Assembly (NCBI GenBank): GCA_964620915.1
Contig: CAZUKP010000001.1
Location: forward strand, 1-64,000
Direction of reading: 5' to 3'
DNA length: 64,000 nt
Source of the DNA: Hyphomicrobium_A sp964620915
Lineage (GTDB): Bacteria; Pseudomonadota; Alphaproteobacteria; Rhizobiales; Hyphomicrobiaceae
Part shown: in pieces, positions 44,096 to 52,094 of the stretch
How the letters are laid out: each line of letters starts with the position of its first letter
How positions within the stretch are numbered: the first letter of the stretch is position 1
Translations under genes and position numbers: made by a program
The notes under the pieces: generated by a model
What the model was told of the DNA's origin: nothing
The model's input: only the letters and a program-made list of their open reading frames with translations
Databases searched by the model: none

Positions 44096-45124
44096 ATGCC
44101 ACGCGGGCGCACACGGCGCGGCGGTGATTACGCGGAATTTTGGCCAGGCTACGTCGATGTCTTGTCGACGTTGCTTCTGGTTGTCACCTTCCTCATGTCG
44201 ATCTTCATGCTGGCGCAGTACTTCGCCAACGAAGAGGCCAGCGGCAAGGACACCGCGCTCCAACGGTTGACGCGCCAAATCAGCGAGCTGACCAATCTCC
44301 TCTCTCTCGAAAAGGGAAAGACGAAGTCGGCGCTTGATCAGCTCTCGGCCTTGCAGGCCAGCTTGGCCACGATGCGCGAGGAGAATACGAAGCTCTCAGG
44401 ATTTGCACTCTCGGGGGACGAACAAGCGAAGGCTGCTGAGTCGCGCATCAGTACGCTCTCATCCGATTTGGACAAACAGAAAGAGATCTCCAATGAGGCT
44501 CTTGCCAAGGTCGACATTCTCAATCAGCAGCTTTTGTCGCTTCGCCGCCAGATCGCGGCGTTGAACGAGGCGCTTGAGGCCTCCGAAAAGAAAGATCAAG
44601 AGAGCCAGACACGCATCAAGAACTTGGGCGCGCGTTTGAATGCGGCGCTCGCCCGCCAGGTTCAGGAGCTGCAGCGCTATCGTTCCGATTTCTTTGGCCG
44701 CCTTCGCGAGCTTTTGAAGAACCGCAAGGACATTCGCGTGGTGGGCGATCGGTTCGTGTTCGAGTCGGAGATTCTCTTCCCTTCAGGCTCGTCCGACCTG
44801 ACGCCGCAAGGCCTTGCAACAATGGATCAGCTGGCGGCGGCCATTCGCGAGCTTGAGCGGCAGATCCCAAAGGAGATCAACTGGGCGCTCCAAGTGGATG
44901 GTCACACCGATATCCGTCCAATCTCGAGCCCGCAGTTCCCGTCCAACTGGGAGCTGTCGACCGCGCGAGCGATCTCCGTCGTGCGCTATCTCATTTCCCG
45001 AGGCGTGCCGCCTAACCGCCTGGTTGCTGCAGGCTATGGCGAGTTCCAGCCATTGGAGCGGGGAAACACGGAAGAAATCCTGCGCCGCAATCGGCGTATC
45101 GAGCTCAAGCTGACCAATCGCTAG
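44096..45124 (+). CDS. MotB-like OmpA peptidoglycan-binding protein
   Basis: A 342-residue protein with one N-terminal helix (about 20-42, YVDVLSTLLLVVTFLMSIFM) starting with an acidic Asp as in MotB/TolR. A long coiled coil (about 50-190) follows. The C-terminal OmpA domain (about 205-342) has VDGHTDIRPI, WELSTARAISVVRYL, RLVAAGYGEFQP and RRIEL, which bind peptidoglycan. The Asp within the first helix would carry the proton through the channel. It forms a pair with the MotA-like protein; function unknown. Confidence 0.92.
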   Translation: MPRGRTRRGGDYAEFWPGYVDVLSTLLLVVTFLMSIFMLAQYFANEEASGKDTALQRLTRQISELTNLLSLEKGKTKSALDQLSALQASLATMREENTKLSGFALSGDEQAKAAESRISTLSSDLDKQKEISNEALAKVDILNQQLLSLRRQIAALNEALEASEKKDQESQTRIKNLGARLNAALARQVQELQRYRSDFFGRLRELLKNRKDIRVVGDRFVFESEILFPSGSSDLTPQGLATMDQLAAAIRELERQIPKEINWALQVDGHTDIRPISSPQFPSNWELSTARAISVVRYLISRGVPPNRLVAAGYGEFQPLERGNTEEILRRNRRIELKLTNR

Positions 45125-45155
45125 GCCGTGGCTGCGTTGAGGGGTTCGGCAAGCC

Positions 45156-47177
45156 TTACTCAGCTGCTTCCGCTGAAAACTGCATCTCTGCCAGGCGGCC
45201 GTAAAGGCCCCCCTCGGCGACGAGTTCACCGTGCGTGCCCTCCTCGACGATGCGACCATCCTCCATCACGAGAATGCGGTCCGCCTTCTGAACGGTCGCA
45301 AGGCGGTGGGCAATAACGAGCGTGGTACGGCCCGTCATGACGCCTTCAAGCGCGCGCTGGACGAGAGCTTCGCTTTCCGCGTCGAGCGAGCTTGTCGCTT
45401 CGTCGAGAAGCAGGATAGGGGCGTCCTTCAAAATAGCGCGCGCGATCGCGATGCGCTGGCGTTGGCCGCCCGAAAGCGTCACGCCCCGTTCACCCATCCG
45501 CGTGTCGTAGCCCTCCGGCAGCTCTTTGATGAAGGCATCGGCCTGGGCCGCGACAGCGGCCCGTTTGACAGCCTCGAGGCTCGCTTCGGGCACACCATAT
45601 CGAATGTTCTCGGCCACGGTGTCGGCAAACAGCGCGACATCCTGAGGAACCAGGGCCATGCGTGCGCGAACCGCCTCAAGTTCGGCGTCCGCGACGTTCA
45701 CGCCGTCGATGAGGATAGCGCCTGAGATAGGATCATAAAAGCGCAACAGCAGACTGAAGATCGTTGTCTTGCCTGCCCCGGAGGGTCCGACAACGGCGAC
45801 GGTCTCCCCTGACTTGACGTTGAACGATACGTTATGGAGCGCATTGTCTTTGGGCCGCGTTGGATACGCGAACGTCACGTCCTTAAACGCAATCTCACCG
45901 CGTGGCGGCGTGGGCAGAGGGACGGGATTGGCTGGCGAGGTGATCTCAGGCTCGACGGCAAGCAGTTCCATCAGGCGTTCTGCAGAACCAGCGGCCTGGC
46001 TCACTTCGCCCCACACCTCGGAAAGCTGCGCAAACGCCCCGGCCGCGAACACCGCATAGAGGACAAACTGCCCGAGCCGGCCCCCGCTCATTTCCCCGTC
46101 GATCACGGCTGCGGCGCCGAACCAAAGGACGGCTGTTACGCTCGCAACCACAAGGAACATGGCGATCGCCGTCAGGGCAGCCCGCGCCTTCAACCGTTCG
46201 CGCGCAGCTTCGAAGGCCTCCTGCACGGCTTCGCCGTAGTGGTTCGCCACGGCGTTCTCGTGGGTAAAGGCCTGCATGGTGCGCACGGCGCTCAAGTTTT
46301 CGGACGCATACGCGGACGCTTCGGCAAGCGTATCCTGCGCGAGCCGCGATAGTCGGCGGACCCACCGGCCGAAGGCGACAAGCGGGACAACGATGATTGG
46401 AATGGCAAGAAGCACCAGGAGCGACAGGCTGGGGCTCGTCACGAACATCATAATCAGCGAGCCGATCAGCATGATCAGGCTGCGCAGGGCCTGACTGACG
46501 GCAGATCCCGCTGCCGCTTTGATCTGTGTGGTATCGGCCGTCAGGCGGCTCATGACCTCGCCTGAGCGCGTACGTTCGAAAAAGGACGGCCCGAGCAGCG
46601 CGAGGTGCCGGAAGACATCGGCCCTCAAATCAGCAACCACGCGCTCGCCAATCCAGTTCACGAAGTAGAACCGGAGCGCGCTGGCGACGGCGAGTATGAG
46701 ACCGACGAACACCAGCATCGCGAAGTAACGGTCGATGAAGAGCCCGTCCTGCGACCCGAAACCCAAATCGATCATGCGGCGCACCGCCATCGGAATGACC
46801 AGCATGGCCGCGGCGGAAACGATGAGAAAAAATCCAGCGGCCGCCAGGATCGCGGGGTAGTTGAGGATGTAGGGCTTGAGCGCAAGCAGCGGGCGCAGGG
46901 AGCGCGAGCGTTTTTCCGCGTCCTCGGCCAGCCCGGTGTCGTGTACCGCGGGGCGGGCGTCGCTTTGCTGTACTGATGTCGGGCGGCTCAAGGCTCTAGA
47001 TGCTCTTGCAGAGGGGTTCAAAGGCGTTGTTCGGGCGTTCGAGGCTGGACCATGCCTGAGCGTTCCTGCGGGCTCAAGTGGCAAGGGGCCGCGCCTGCTC
47101 TTGGCGCCTTCCACAGCGGGTTGTGCGTCCCGCCCAACTCGACTATAGAGGCCGCTTGCAGCGCTGAAGTCCGCCAA
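45156..47177 (-). CDS. MsbA-like ABC exporter, fused permease/ATPase half-transporter
   Basis: A homodimeric type IV ABC exporter. Six helices (about residues 108-380, starting LKPYILNYPAILAAAGFFL) precede the ATPase: Walker A GPSGAGKTTIF, signature LSGGQRQRIA, Walker B LLLDEATSSLD. EAEFMSRLTADTTQI-type coupling elements are present (EVMSRLTADTTQIK). The 673-residue frame starts with TTG at 47177; its first 90 residues are Pro/Ser/Arg-rich and not family-like, so the true start is probably further in (several TTG codons). Relatives export lipids or peptides. It is convergent with the OmpA-like gene and divergent from rpmE. Confidence 0.9.
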   Translation of the reverse strand: MADFSAASGLYSRVGRDAQPAVEGAKSRRGPLPLEPAGTLRHGPASNARTTPLNPSARASRALSRPTSVQQSDARPAVHDTGLAEDAEKRSRSLRPLLALKPYILNYPAILAAAGFFLIVSAAAMLVIPMAVRRMIDLGFGSQDGLFIDRYFAMLVFVGLILAVASALRFYFVNWIGERVVADLRADVFRHLALLGPSFFERTRSGEVMSRLTADTTQIKAAAGSAVSQALRSLIMLIGSLIMMFVTSPSLSLLVLLAIPIIVVPLVAFGRWVRRLSRLAQDTLAEASAYASENLSAVRTMQAFTHENAVANHYGEAVQEAFEAARERLKARAALTAIAMFLVVASVTAVLWFGAAAVIDGEMSGGRLGQFVLYAVFAAGAFAQLSEVWGEVSQAAGSAERLMELLAVEPEITSPANPVPLPTPPRGEIAFKDVTFAYPTRPKDNALHNVSFNVKSGETVAVVGPSGAGKTTIFSLLLRFYDPISGAILIDGVNVADAELEAVRARMALVPQDVALFADTVAENIRYGVPEASLEAVKRAAVAAQADAFIKELPEGYDTRMGERGVTLSGGQRQRIAIARAILKDAPILLLDEATSSLDAESEALVQRALEGVMTGRTTLVIAHRLATVQKADRILVMEDGRIVEEGTHGELVAEGGLYGRLAEMQFSAEAAE

Positions 47178-47238
47178 CTTGGCGCATCAAACATTTGCCC
47201 CGGCGGACCGGGCAGCCCCCATACGAGAGCTATTTGAA

Positions 47239-47463
47239 ATGAAATCAGATCCCGAACTGCACCCGGACTATCATCAGATCAAAGTCGTCATGACCGACGG
47301 TTCCGAGTTCTACACCTACTCGACCTACGGCAAGGACGGCGACGAGCTTCACCTAGAGATCGATCCGACGACGCACCCGGCCTGGACTGGCGGTGATCAG
47401 CGTCTGACCGACCGCGGCGGTCGTCTGACGCGCTTCAAGAAGAAATTCGAGGGCTTGTTCTAA
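47239..47463 (+). CDS. rpmE: 50S ribosomal protein L31
   Basis: A 74-residue ribosomal protein from ATG 47239 (MKSDPELHPDYHQIKVVMTDG). GAGAG stands a few bases upstream; the open frame to 47179 lacks family resemblance. It is the alphaproteobacterial L31 without CxxC zinc cysteines: STYGKDGDELHLEIDPTTHPAWTGGDQRL, GGRLTRFKKKFEGLF. It binds the large subunit near the bridge to the small subunit. A strong terminator follows at 47524-47551. Confidence 0.95.
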   Translation: MKSDPELHPDYHQIKVVMTDGSEFYTYSTYGKDGDELHLEIDPTTHPAWTGGDQRLTDRGGRLTRFKKKFEGLF

Positions 47464-47523
47464 GCGCGCTGACACAATCTTCGCCAAGCGCGGGTTAACT
47501 GCTCGATCTCTTCTAAAAAGTAT

Positions 47524-47551
47524 AAAGGCCCGGTTTTGCGCCGGGCCTTTT
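47524..47551. terminator. Bidirectional terminator of rpmE and the DUF1465 gene
   Basis: Perfect ten-base stem AAAGGCCCGG (47524-47533) and CCGGGCCTTT (47541-47550) with a seven-base loop. T-rich flanks lie on the right, and A-rich bases on the left serve transcripts from the other side. It ends rpmE (plus) and can end the DUF1465 transcript (minus). Confidence 0.9.
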
Positions 47552-47588
47552 CGTTTGGACAATCTTGGGACTTGGGGCGGGCTTACGC

Positions 47589-48152
47589 CTAGCCGCCAAA
47601 TGCGAGCCGCAGACGATCGATCTGCATGCCGACCGGGTTGGCATAATGGGTTGCCGAATTTTCGCTCTCGAGCTTGACGTTCATGGCGCGATCGAGACTC
47701 ACGATCCTGTCGTGCAGCGCGTAGCTCTCTTCGATCAACGCCTGCAGTCCTTCTGGAAGCTCGCCGAAGCCCAGGACGTGAGAGGAGCGCCCTAGCGTGT
47801 GCAACTTTATGCGCCGCTGCTTTCGTGCCGCTTCCGCGTCGTCGATCTCACCGGATTTGACGGCGCGCCTAACTAACAACCAAGACGCAAGATCAAGCAA
47901 CCGCGTCGTAAGTCGCATGCTTTCGGTCGCATAAAGGACGTTTGTCGGAGCGGTGAGGCTCTTAGCCTCGACACGTCCGGGACCTTCCAGATAGGCAGCT
48001 GTGCGTTCAACCATCGCCATTCCTTCGCGGAAGACGACATCGAACTGTTCGGAAGCTTGAAAACGTTCTCCGAAAGAGACCGTCACGCTCCCCGTTGCGG
48101 CGGTACTTCTCACGATTCCCCCGTTACGCATTACGCGTTTCAACACGTCCAC
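47589..48152 (-). CDS. DUF1465 family protein
   Basis: A 187-residue protein with the DUF1465 pattern: TVSFGERFQASEQFDVVFREGMAMVERTAAYLEGPGR, YATESMRLTTRLLDLASWLLVRRAVKSGEI and ALIEESYALHDRIVSLDRAM. It is conserved next to rpmE and DUF1192 in Rhizobiales. A link to cell-cycle or envelope regulation has been proposed for relatives, but the function is unproven. The open frame starts with GTG at 48152; ATG 48131 is also possible. Confidence 0.88.
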   Translation of the reverse strand: MDVLKRVMRNGGIVRSTAATGSVTVSFGERFQASEQFDVVFREGMAMVERTAAYLEGPGRVEAKSLTAPTNVLYATESMRLTTRLLDLASWLLVRRAVKSGEIDDAEAARKQRRIKLHTLGRSSHVLGFGELPEGLQALIEESYALHDRIVSLDRAMNVKLESENSATHYANPVGMQIDRLRLAFGG

Positions 48153-48334
48153 ACACTCTCTAGAACTTCAATACCATGCTCGCACCCTGACAGGCCATAG
48201 TTAACAACATGGCCAAAAGCGGGGCGCATGTTGGGCGGTTTGTGTCGGTGCACAACTTCGATACTGCCGCGCACCATTCGCAAGATAAATTTCAGACGAA
48301 ACGGTCTGGGCTTTACCATGCTGGCGCGGATCTC

Positions 48335-48523
48335 TTAACGCTTAAACAGGGCGCTTGCAGCGGATTCGTGGCGTTGTTTGGCATCACGCTCGGCTGCCAC
48401 GCGTTCGATTTCAGCTTCGAGTTCCTTAATGCGCGCCTCCAGCTCGGCGACCGAGAGTCTCGATAGGTCCTCTCCGACAACAATGCCCGCAACTGGTTTC
48501 GGGTTTGCCTCGTCCCAATCCAT
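48335..48523 (-). CDS. DUF1192 family small protein
   Basis: A 62-residue protein matching DUF1192: residues IVVGEDLSRLSVAELEARI followed by a Glu/Lys/Ala coiled-coil helix and a short end (SAASALFKR). A GGGAGCG site stands before ATG 48523. No function is known. It belongs to the conserved rpmE / DUF1465 / DUF1192 / quinone oxidoreductase block. The gap 48153-48334 shows nothing but a possible promoter for DUF1465. Confidence 0.88.
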   Translation of the reverse strand: MDWDEANPKPVAGIVVGEDLSRLSVAELEARIKELEAEIERVAAERDAKQRHESAASALFKR

Positions 48524-48688
48524 GGGGCGCTCCCTTGCTATTTGTTCTCATCCGCCACGCCGTTGCGCCGAGTCTGCGCTAAGCACGTGGCACGGGCAAG
48601 AGCGCGAAATGCGTCCCAAGCGCTTGTGCGCGCGCGCACGCTCAGGCATCAGTGGCGCAACTTGTACCGCTATCGATGAGGATCGAGA

Positions 48689-49687
48689 ATGACCAGTTTG
48701 CCCGCCACCATGACCGCTATCGCCATCGTGGGAAAGGGAGGACCAGAGGTCTTACAGCCGGTCACAGTATCTGTGCCGCAGCCCGGGCCGGGACAACTGC
48801 TGGTCAAGGTTGCGGCAGCAGGGGTCAATCGCCCTGACGTCATGCAGCGGCTGGGTCTTTACCCCGCGCCCAAGGGGCATTCGGAAATTCCAGGCTTGGA
48901 GATTGCCGGGACGGTTGTCGCCGTCGGCGAAGGCGCAACGCGTTTTGCGATCGGCGATGCCGTAATGGCTCTCGTCAACGGCGGCGGTTACGCCGAATAC
49001 TGTCTTGCCGACGAGAGCACCTGCCTTCCCGTCCCAGAAGGCCTCAGTCTGGCCGACGCAGCAGCCATTCCCGAAGGCTACTTCACAGTCTGGCACAACG
49101 TGTTCGAGCGGGGGGCACTCAAGAGCGGTGAGTGGTTCTTGATGCACGGCGGCACGAGCGGGATCGGTGTCATAGCTATCCAGCTCGCTGCAGCCTTCGG
49201 CGCCAAGGTCATCACGACGGTGGGATCGCAGGAGAAGTGTCGCACCTGCCTAGACCTCGGTGTCACGCGCGCTGTCGACTACACTCAGGAAGACTTTGTC
49301 GAAGTGGTAAAAGCCGAGACGGAGGGCCGCGGCGTCAACGTCATTCTCGACATCGTCGGGGGCGACTACGTGGAGCGCAATATTCGCTCGCTCGCAGAGG
49401 ATGGACGCCTCATCAACATCGCCTTCCAGAAAGGTTCAAAGGTAACGATTGACCTTATCCGGGTGATGCTGAAGCGATTAACGCTAACGGGTTCGACGCT
49501 GCGCATTCGCAGCGCAGACGTGAAAGCGGGCATTGCCAGGGCGGTCGAGGAAAAGGTCATGCCGCTCGTTGCTGAAGGCCGCATCAAGACCGTGATGGAT
49601 GCGACATTTCCCCTTGCGGAGGCCGGAAAGGCCCACGCACGCATGGACGAGAGCCATATCGGCAAGATTGTCCTGACGGTCGAATGA
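48689..49687 (+). CDS. NAD(P)H:quinone oxidoreductase (zeta-crystallin-like, MDR)
   Basis: A 332-residue medium-chain dehydrogenase without zinc sites. Substrate-side marks: AAAGVNRPDVMQRLGLYPAP, GLEIAGTVVAVGEGATRFAIGDAVMAL and LSLADAAAIPEGYFTVWHNVF. The NADPH Rossmann site is LMHGGTSGIGVIAIQLAAAFGAKV. It reduces quinones by one electron, or other electrophiles. Divergent from DUF1192, 165 bases apart. A short terminator overlaps its stop. Confidence 0.92.
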   Translation: MTSLPATMTAIAIVGKGGPEVLQPVTVSVPQPGPGQLLVKVAAAGVNRPDVMQRLGLYPAPKGHSEIPGLEIAGTVVAVGEGATRFAIGDAVMALVNGGGYAEYCLADESTCLPVPEGLSLADAAAIPEGYFTVWHNVFERGALKSGEWFLMHGGTSGIGVIAIQLAAAFGAKVITTVGSQEKCRTCLDLGVTRAVDYTQEDFVEVVKAETEGRGVNVILDIVGGDYVERNIRSLAEDGRLINIAFQKGSKVTIDLIRVMLKRLTLTGSTLRIRSADVKAGIARAVEEKVMPLVAEGRIKTVMDATFPLAEAGKAHARMDESHIGKIVLTVE

Positions 49688-49699
49688 CCGGGTTTTTTT
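49676..49699 (+). terminator. Terminator overlapping the quinone oxidoreductase stop
   Basis: Short stem CGGTC / GACCG (49677-49681 with 49686-49690), four-base loop, then GG and seven T. The stop codon TGA (49685-49687) lies inside it. Confidence 0.75.
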
Positions 49700-49812
49700 G
49701 TTCAGGCGTTCAGTTTTGCCATTAAATTGACAACACGAGCTTTTCTTCTCTCCCGATACGGCTCGGGGTGAGCCGAGCAAACTGACCATACATTTCGGGG
49801 GAGGGTTTGCAC

Positions 49813-50802
49813 GTGGGTGCGGGCTGCAGCCGTTTGATACGAGGGCTCGGGGTTTTCGTCATTGCCCTTGTGCTGTCTTGGTCGGCGCTGGCCAATAGCA
49901 GATCGGCGACGCTGGTGTCGCCGGCCGAATTCTCGTCGACCGAGGCGCTCCTGAAGTGGATCAACGACTATCGGCACAATCCAGAGCCTGATCGCCTGCC
50001 TGAGGCCGTCGATGCAATGCGCCGTCTCGGATTGCTGAAGGATGTCGAGCAAGCCGGAATCTACGTCGGTTTTATCGCCGGCGTGATTGGCAGCAATCCA
50101 GACAAGGCTGACAAGCTCATCGGCGAAATGTTTCCGATGCCGCCACCGGATCAGATTGTGCTGGTGAAAGCTATCGCGTACTCGGGCCTTGCGGATTGGA
50201 AAGGGCTCATGGGCCGGTTTGTTGAACGCATGCCGGCTCGCAAAGTGGTCATTGAGCGGTACCTGTTCGAAAAGATGCCGACATTGCGCAAGCTGCCCCT
50301 CAGCAATCCTATCGCGGTGGATGCCCTGTGGGGCTACTATTTTGCAACGGGCTCATCGGAGCCCATTCAGCGGCTCGTTACTGGATTGTCTTGGTCGATG
50401 AACCGGGATGACGTCGATCGCCTGACGGTCGGCAGCATGATCAAATGGACGCTTGCCCAAAACGCTTCGCGTGACGGCGCTTTGCTCGACTACCTAAAGG
50501 TTTCACTTCCTCACCAACCGCCGAAAGTCGCGACGCCTCTTGGCGAGGTCATAGAAGCCTCCGAGACGTTTGAGATGGCCGCGATCCGCAAGGACGCCTT
50601 AGCTTCAATTGAGGAGCTGAAGATCAAAGGTCCTCAATCAAGCCGTAACTTCGCCTGGTGGGGCCAAGCGGGGCAAACGGCATTTGCTTTGGGTTGCGTT
50701 GCAGCTGGCGCCTTGGGCCAGGTCTACGCGGGGATCCCTTGCGTTGTTGGCGGTGCGCTTTCCAACGTCGCACTCAAGTACCTCGCCCCAGCTGCCAACT
50801 GA
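49813..50802 (+). CDS. Secreted hypothetical protein
   Basis: GGGGGAGGG precedes the GTG at 49813 by seven bases, which favours it over TTG 49807. The 329-residue product has a signal peptide (LIRGLGVFVIALVLSWSALANS). The mature part is mostly helical: SSTEALLKWINDYRHNPEPDRLPEAVDAMRRLGLLKDVEQAGIYVGFIAGVIG; it ends with a hydrophobic Gly/Ala segment (GQTAFALGCVAAGALGQVYAGIPCVVGGALSNVALKYL), a likely membrane hairpin. I do not recognise the family. Confidence 0.75.
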   Translation: MGAGCSRLIRGLGVFVIALVLSWSALANSRSATLVSPAEFSSTEALLKWINDYRHNPEPDRLPEAVDAMRRLGLLKDVEQAGIYVGFIAGVIGSNPDKADKLIGEMFPMPPPDQIVLVKAIAYSGLADWKGLMGRFVERMPARKVVIERYLFEKMPTLRKLPLSNPIAVDALWGYYFATGSSEPIQRLVTGLSWSMNRDDVDRLTVGSMIKWTLAQNASRDGALLDYLKVSLPHQPPKVATPLGEVIEASETFEMAAIRKDALASIEELKIKGPQSSRNFAWWGQAGQTAFALGCVAAGALGQVYAGIPCVVGGALSNVALKYLAPAAN

Positions 50803-50917
50803 TCTAGGTTCCGCGACGCACAGGATCGGCTGCGTCGCCGGCGCGCACGCAGTGTCATCAGCACGTCATCGAATCCAGGGATGAGTTCCGGATCACTCAG
50901 CGGCTGCAAGGTGGCCC

Positions 50918-52051
50918 ATGATCGAGCTTGCCTGGGCGGGTGCCGCCCTTTGCGTCCTCGCCACGTTCTGCCATATCGCCAGCACTTTCCTCGCCGCACG
51001 GCGATTCAAATCGGGCGCCGATAGCGTCGATGTTGGGGAGGATCTGCCGCCCGTTACGCTCCTTCGTCCGGTGCTTGGTGTCGATCCTTACGATCCACTG
51101 ACGCTGAGATCCGGTTTTGAGCTCGACTATCCCAACTACGAGCTCATCTTCTGCTGTGCAGACGCAAAAGATCCGGTCGTTCCACTCATCAGGAAGCTGA
51201 TCGATTCCTATCCAAACGTGCGCGCGCGGCTGCTCATCGGTCAGGACAACTCAACGGCGAACCCCAAGCTCAACAATCTGATCAAAGGCTGGCAGGCCGC
51301 ACGTCATGACTGGATCATCATGGCCGACAGCAATGTGCTGATGCCGTCAAACTACATTGAGCGCATTCTGGCGTGTTGGCGCAAGGATACCGGGCTTGTG
51401 TGCGCGCCGCCGATTGGCTGCTTGCCAAATGGGCTTTGGGCCGAGGTGGAATGCGCATTTCTCAACACTTACCAAGCGCGCTGGCAATACGCCGCTGACT
51501 CGATCGGTCTTGGTTTCGCGCAAGGCAAGTCGATGCTCTGGCGCCGCGCGGACGTCGATAGGGCGGGCGGCATTCGCGCGCTGGGCGCGGAAATCGCAGA
51601 AGACGCGGCTGCAACAAAGGTGGTTCGCAGCCAGGGACGCCGCGTGCGTCTGGTCGATCGACCATTTGGTCAGCCGCTTGGCCGTCGGTCGGCAGCGCAG
51701 GTTTGGACGCGGCAGGTGCGTTGGGCGCGGCTGCGGCGTGCGACGTTCCCGCTCTTTTTCGTTCCCGAGCTATTCTCGGGAAGTTGTGTGCCACTCCTTG
51801 CTGGGGCCTTTGCTGCTAGCGTGCTCGACATCTCAGTTGCCGGCGTTCTGTCGCTGCTGGGTGTTCTCTGGTTCGGATCCGAAGCGCTCCTAGCGCGCGT
51901 CGCAGGCTGGAAGGTCACCTTGTGGTCGCCATTCGCCTGGATCGTGCGCGACCTGATGCTGCCGGTGCTCTGGACGCAGGCCTGGCTCAGCAACTCGTTC
52001 CGTTGGCGCGGAACGGAGATGGATCTCGCAGATGCGGTTCCAAACAACTGA
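50918..52051 (+). CDS. Ceramide glucosyltransferase-like protein (GT21)
   Basis: A 377-residue membrane glycosyltransferase. One N-terminal helix, then the GT domain with the D,D,D,RxxRW layout: DAKDP, MADSNVLMP, AEDAAATK and RQVRW, and several C-terminal helices. FCCADAKDPV, LNNLIKGWQAARHDWIIMADSN and LVDRPFGQPLGRRS match GT21 (ceramide glucosyltransferase / HpnI-like). The acceptor could be a sphingolipid or a hopanoid; no shc or sphingolipid genes are in the window to decide. ATG 50918 is used. Confidence 0.88.
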   Translation: MIELAWAGAALCVLATFCHIASTFLAARRFKSGADSVDVGEDLPPVTLLRPVLGVDPYDPLTLRSGFELDYPNYELIFCCADAKDPVVPLIRKLIDSYPNVRARLLIGQDNSTANPKLNNLIKGWQAARHDWIIMADSNVLMPSNYIERILACWRKDTGLVCAPPIGCLPNGLWAEVECAFLNTYQARWQYAADSIGLGFAQGKSMLWRRADVDRAGGIRALGAEIAEDAAATKVVRSQGRRVRLVDRPFGQPLGRRSAAQVWTRQVRWARLRRATFPLFFVPELFSGSCVPLLAGAFAASVLDISVAGVLSLLGVLWFGSEALLARVAGWKVTLWSPFAWIVRDLMLPVLWTQAWLSNSFRWRGTEMDLADAVPNN

Positions 52052-52094
52052 ACCGTCTCTGCGTTTTGGTGATGCTTAGGTCGGCATACGAAGG

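Noticed and set aside
43037..45124. Zorya-type defence motor (ZorA/ZorB)
   Set aside because: The MotA-like protein is far shorter than ZorA (no long cytosolic tail), and no ZorC, ZorD or ZorE gene follows. The neighbours are housekeeping genes.
48209..48466. Plus-strand frame of 85 codons overlapping DUF1192
   Set aside because: It overlaps the real DUF1192 gene in antisense and has no ribosome site.
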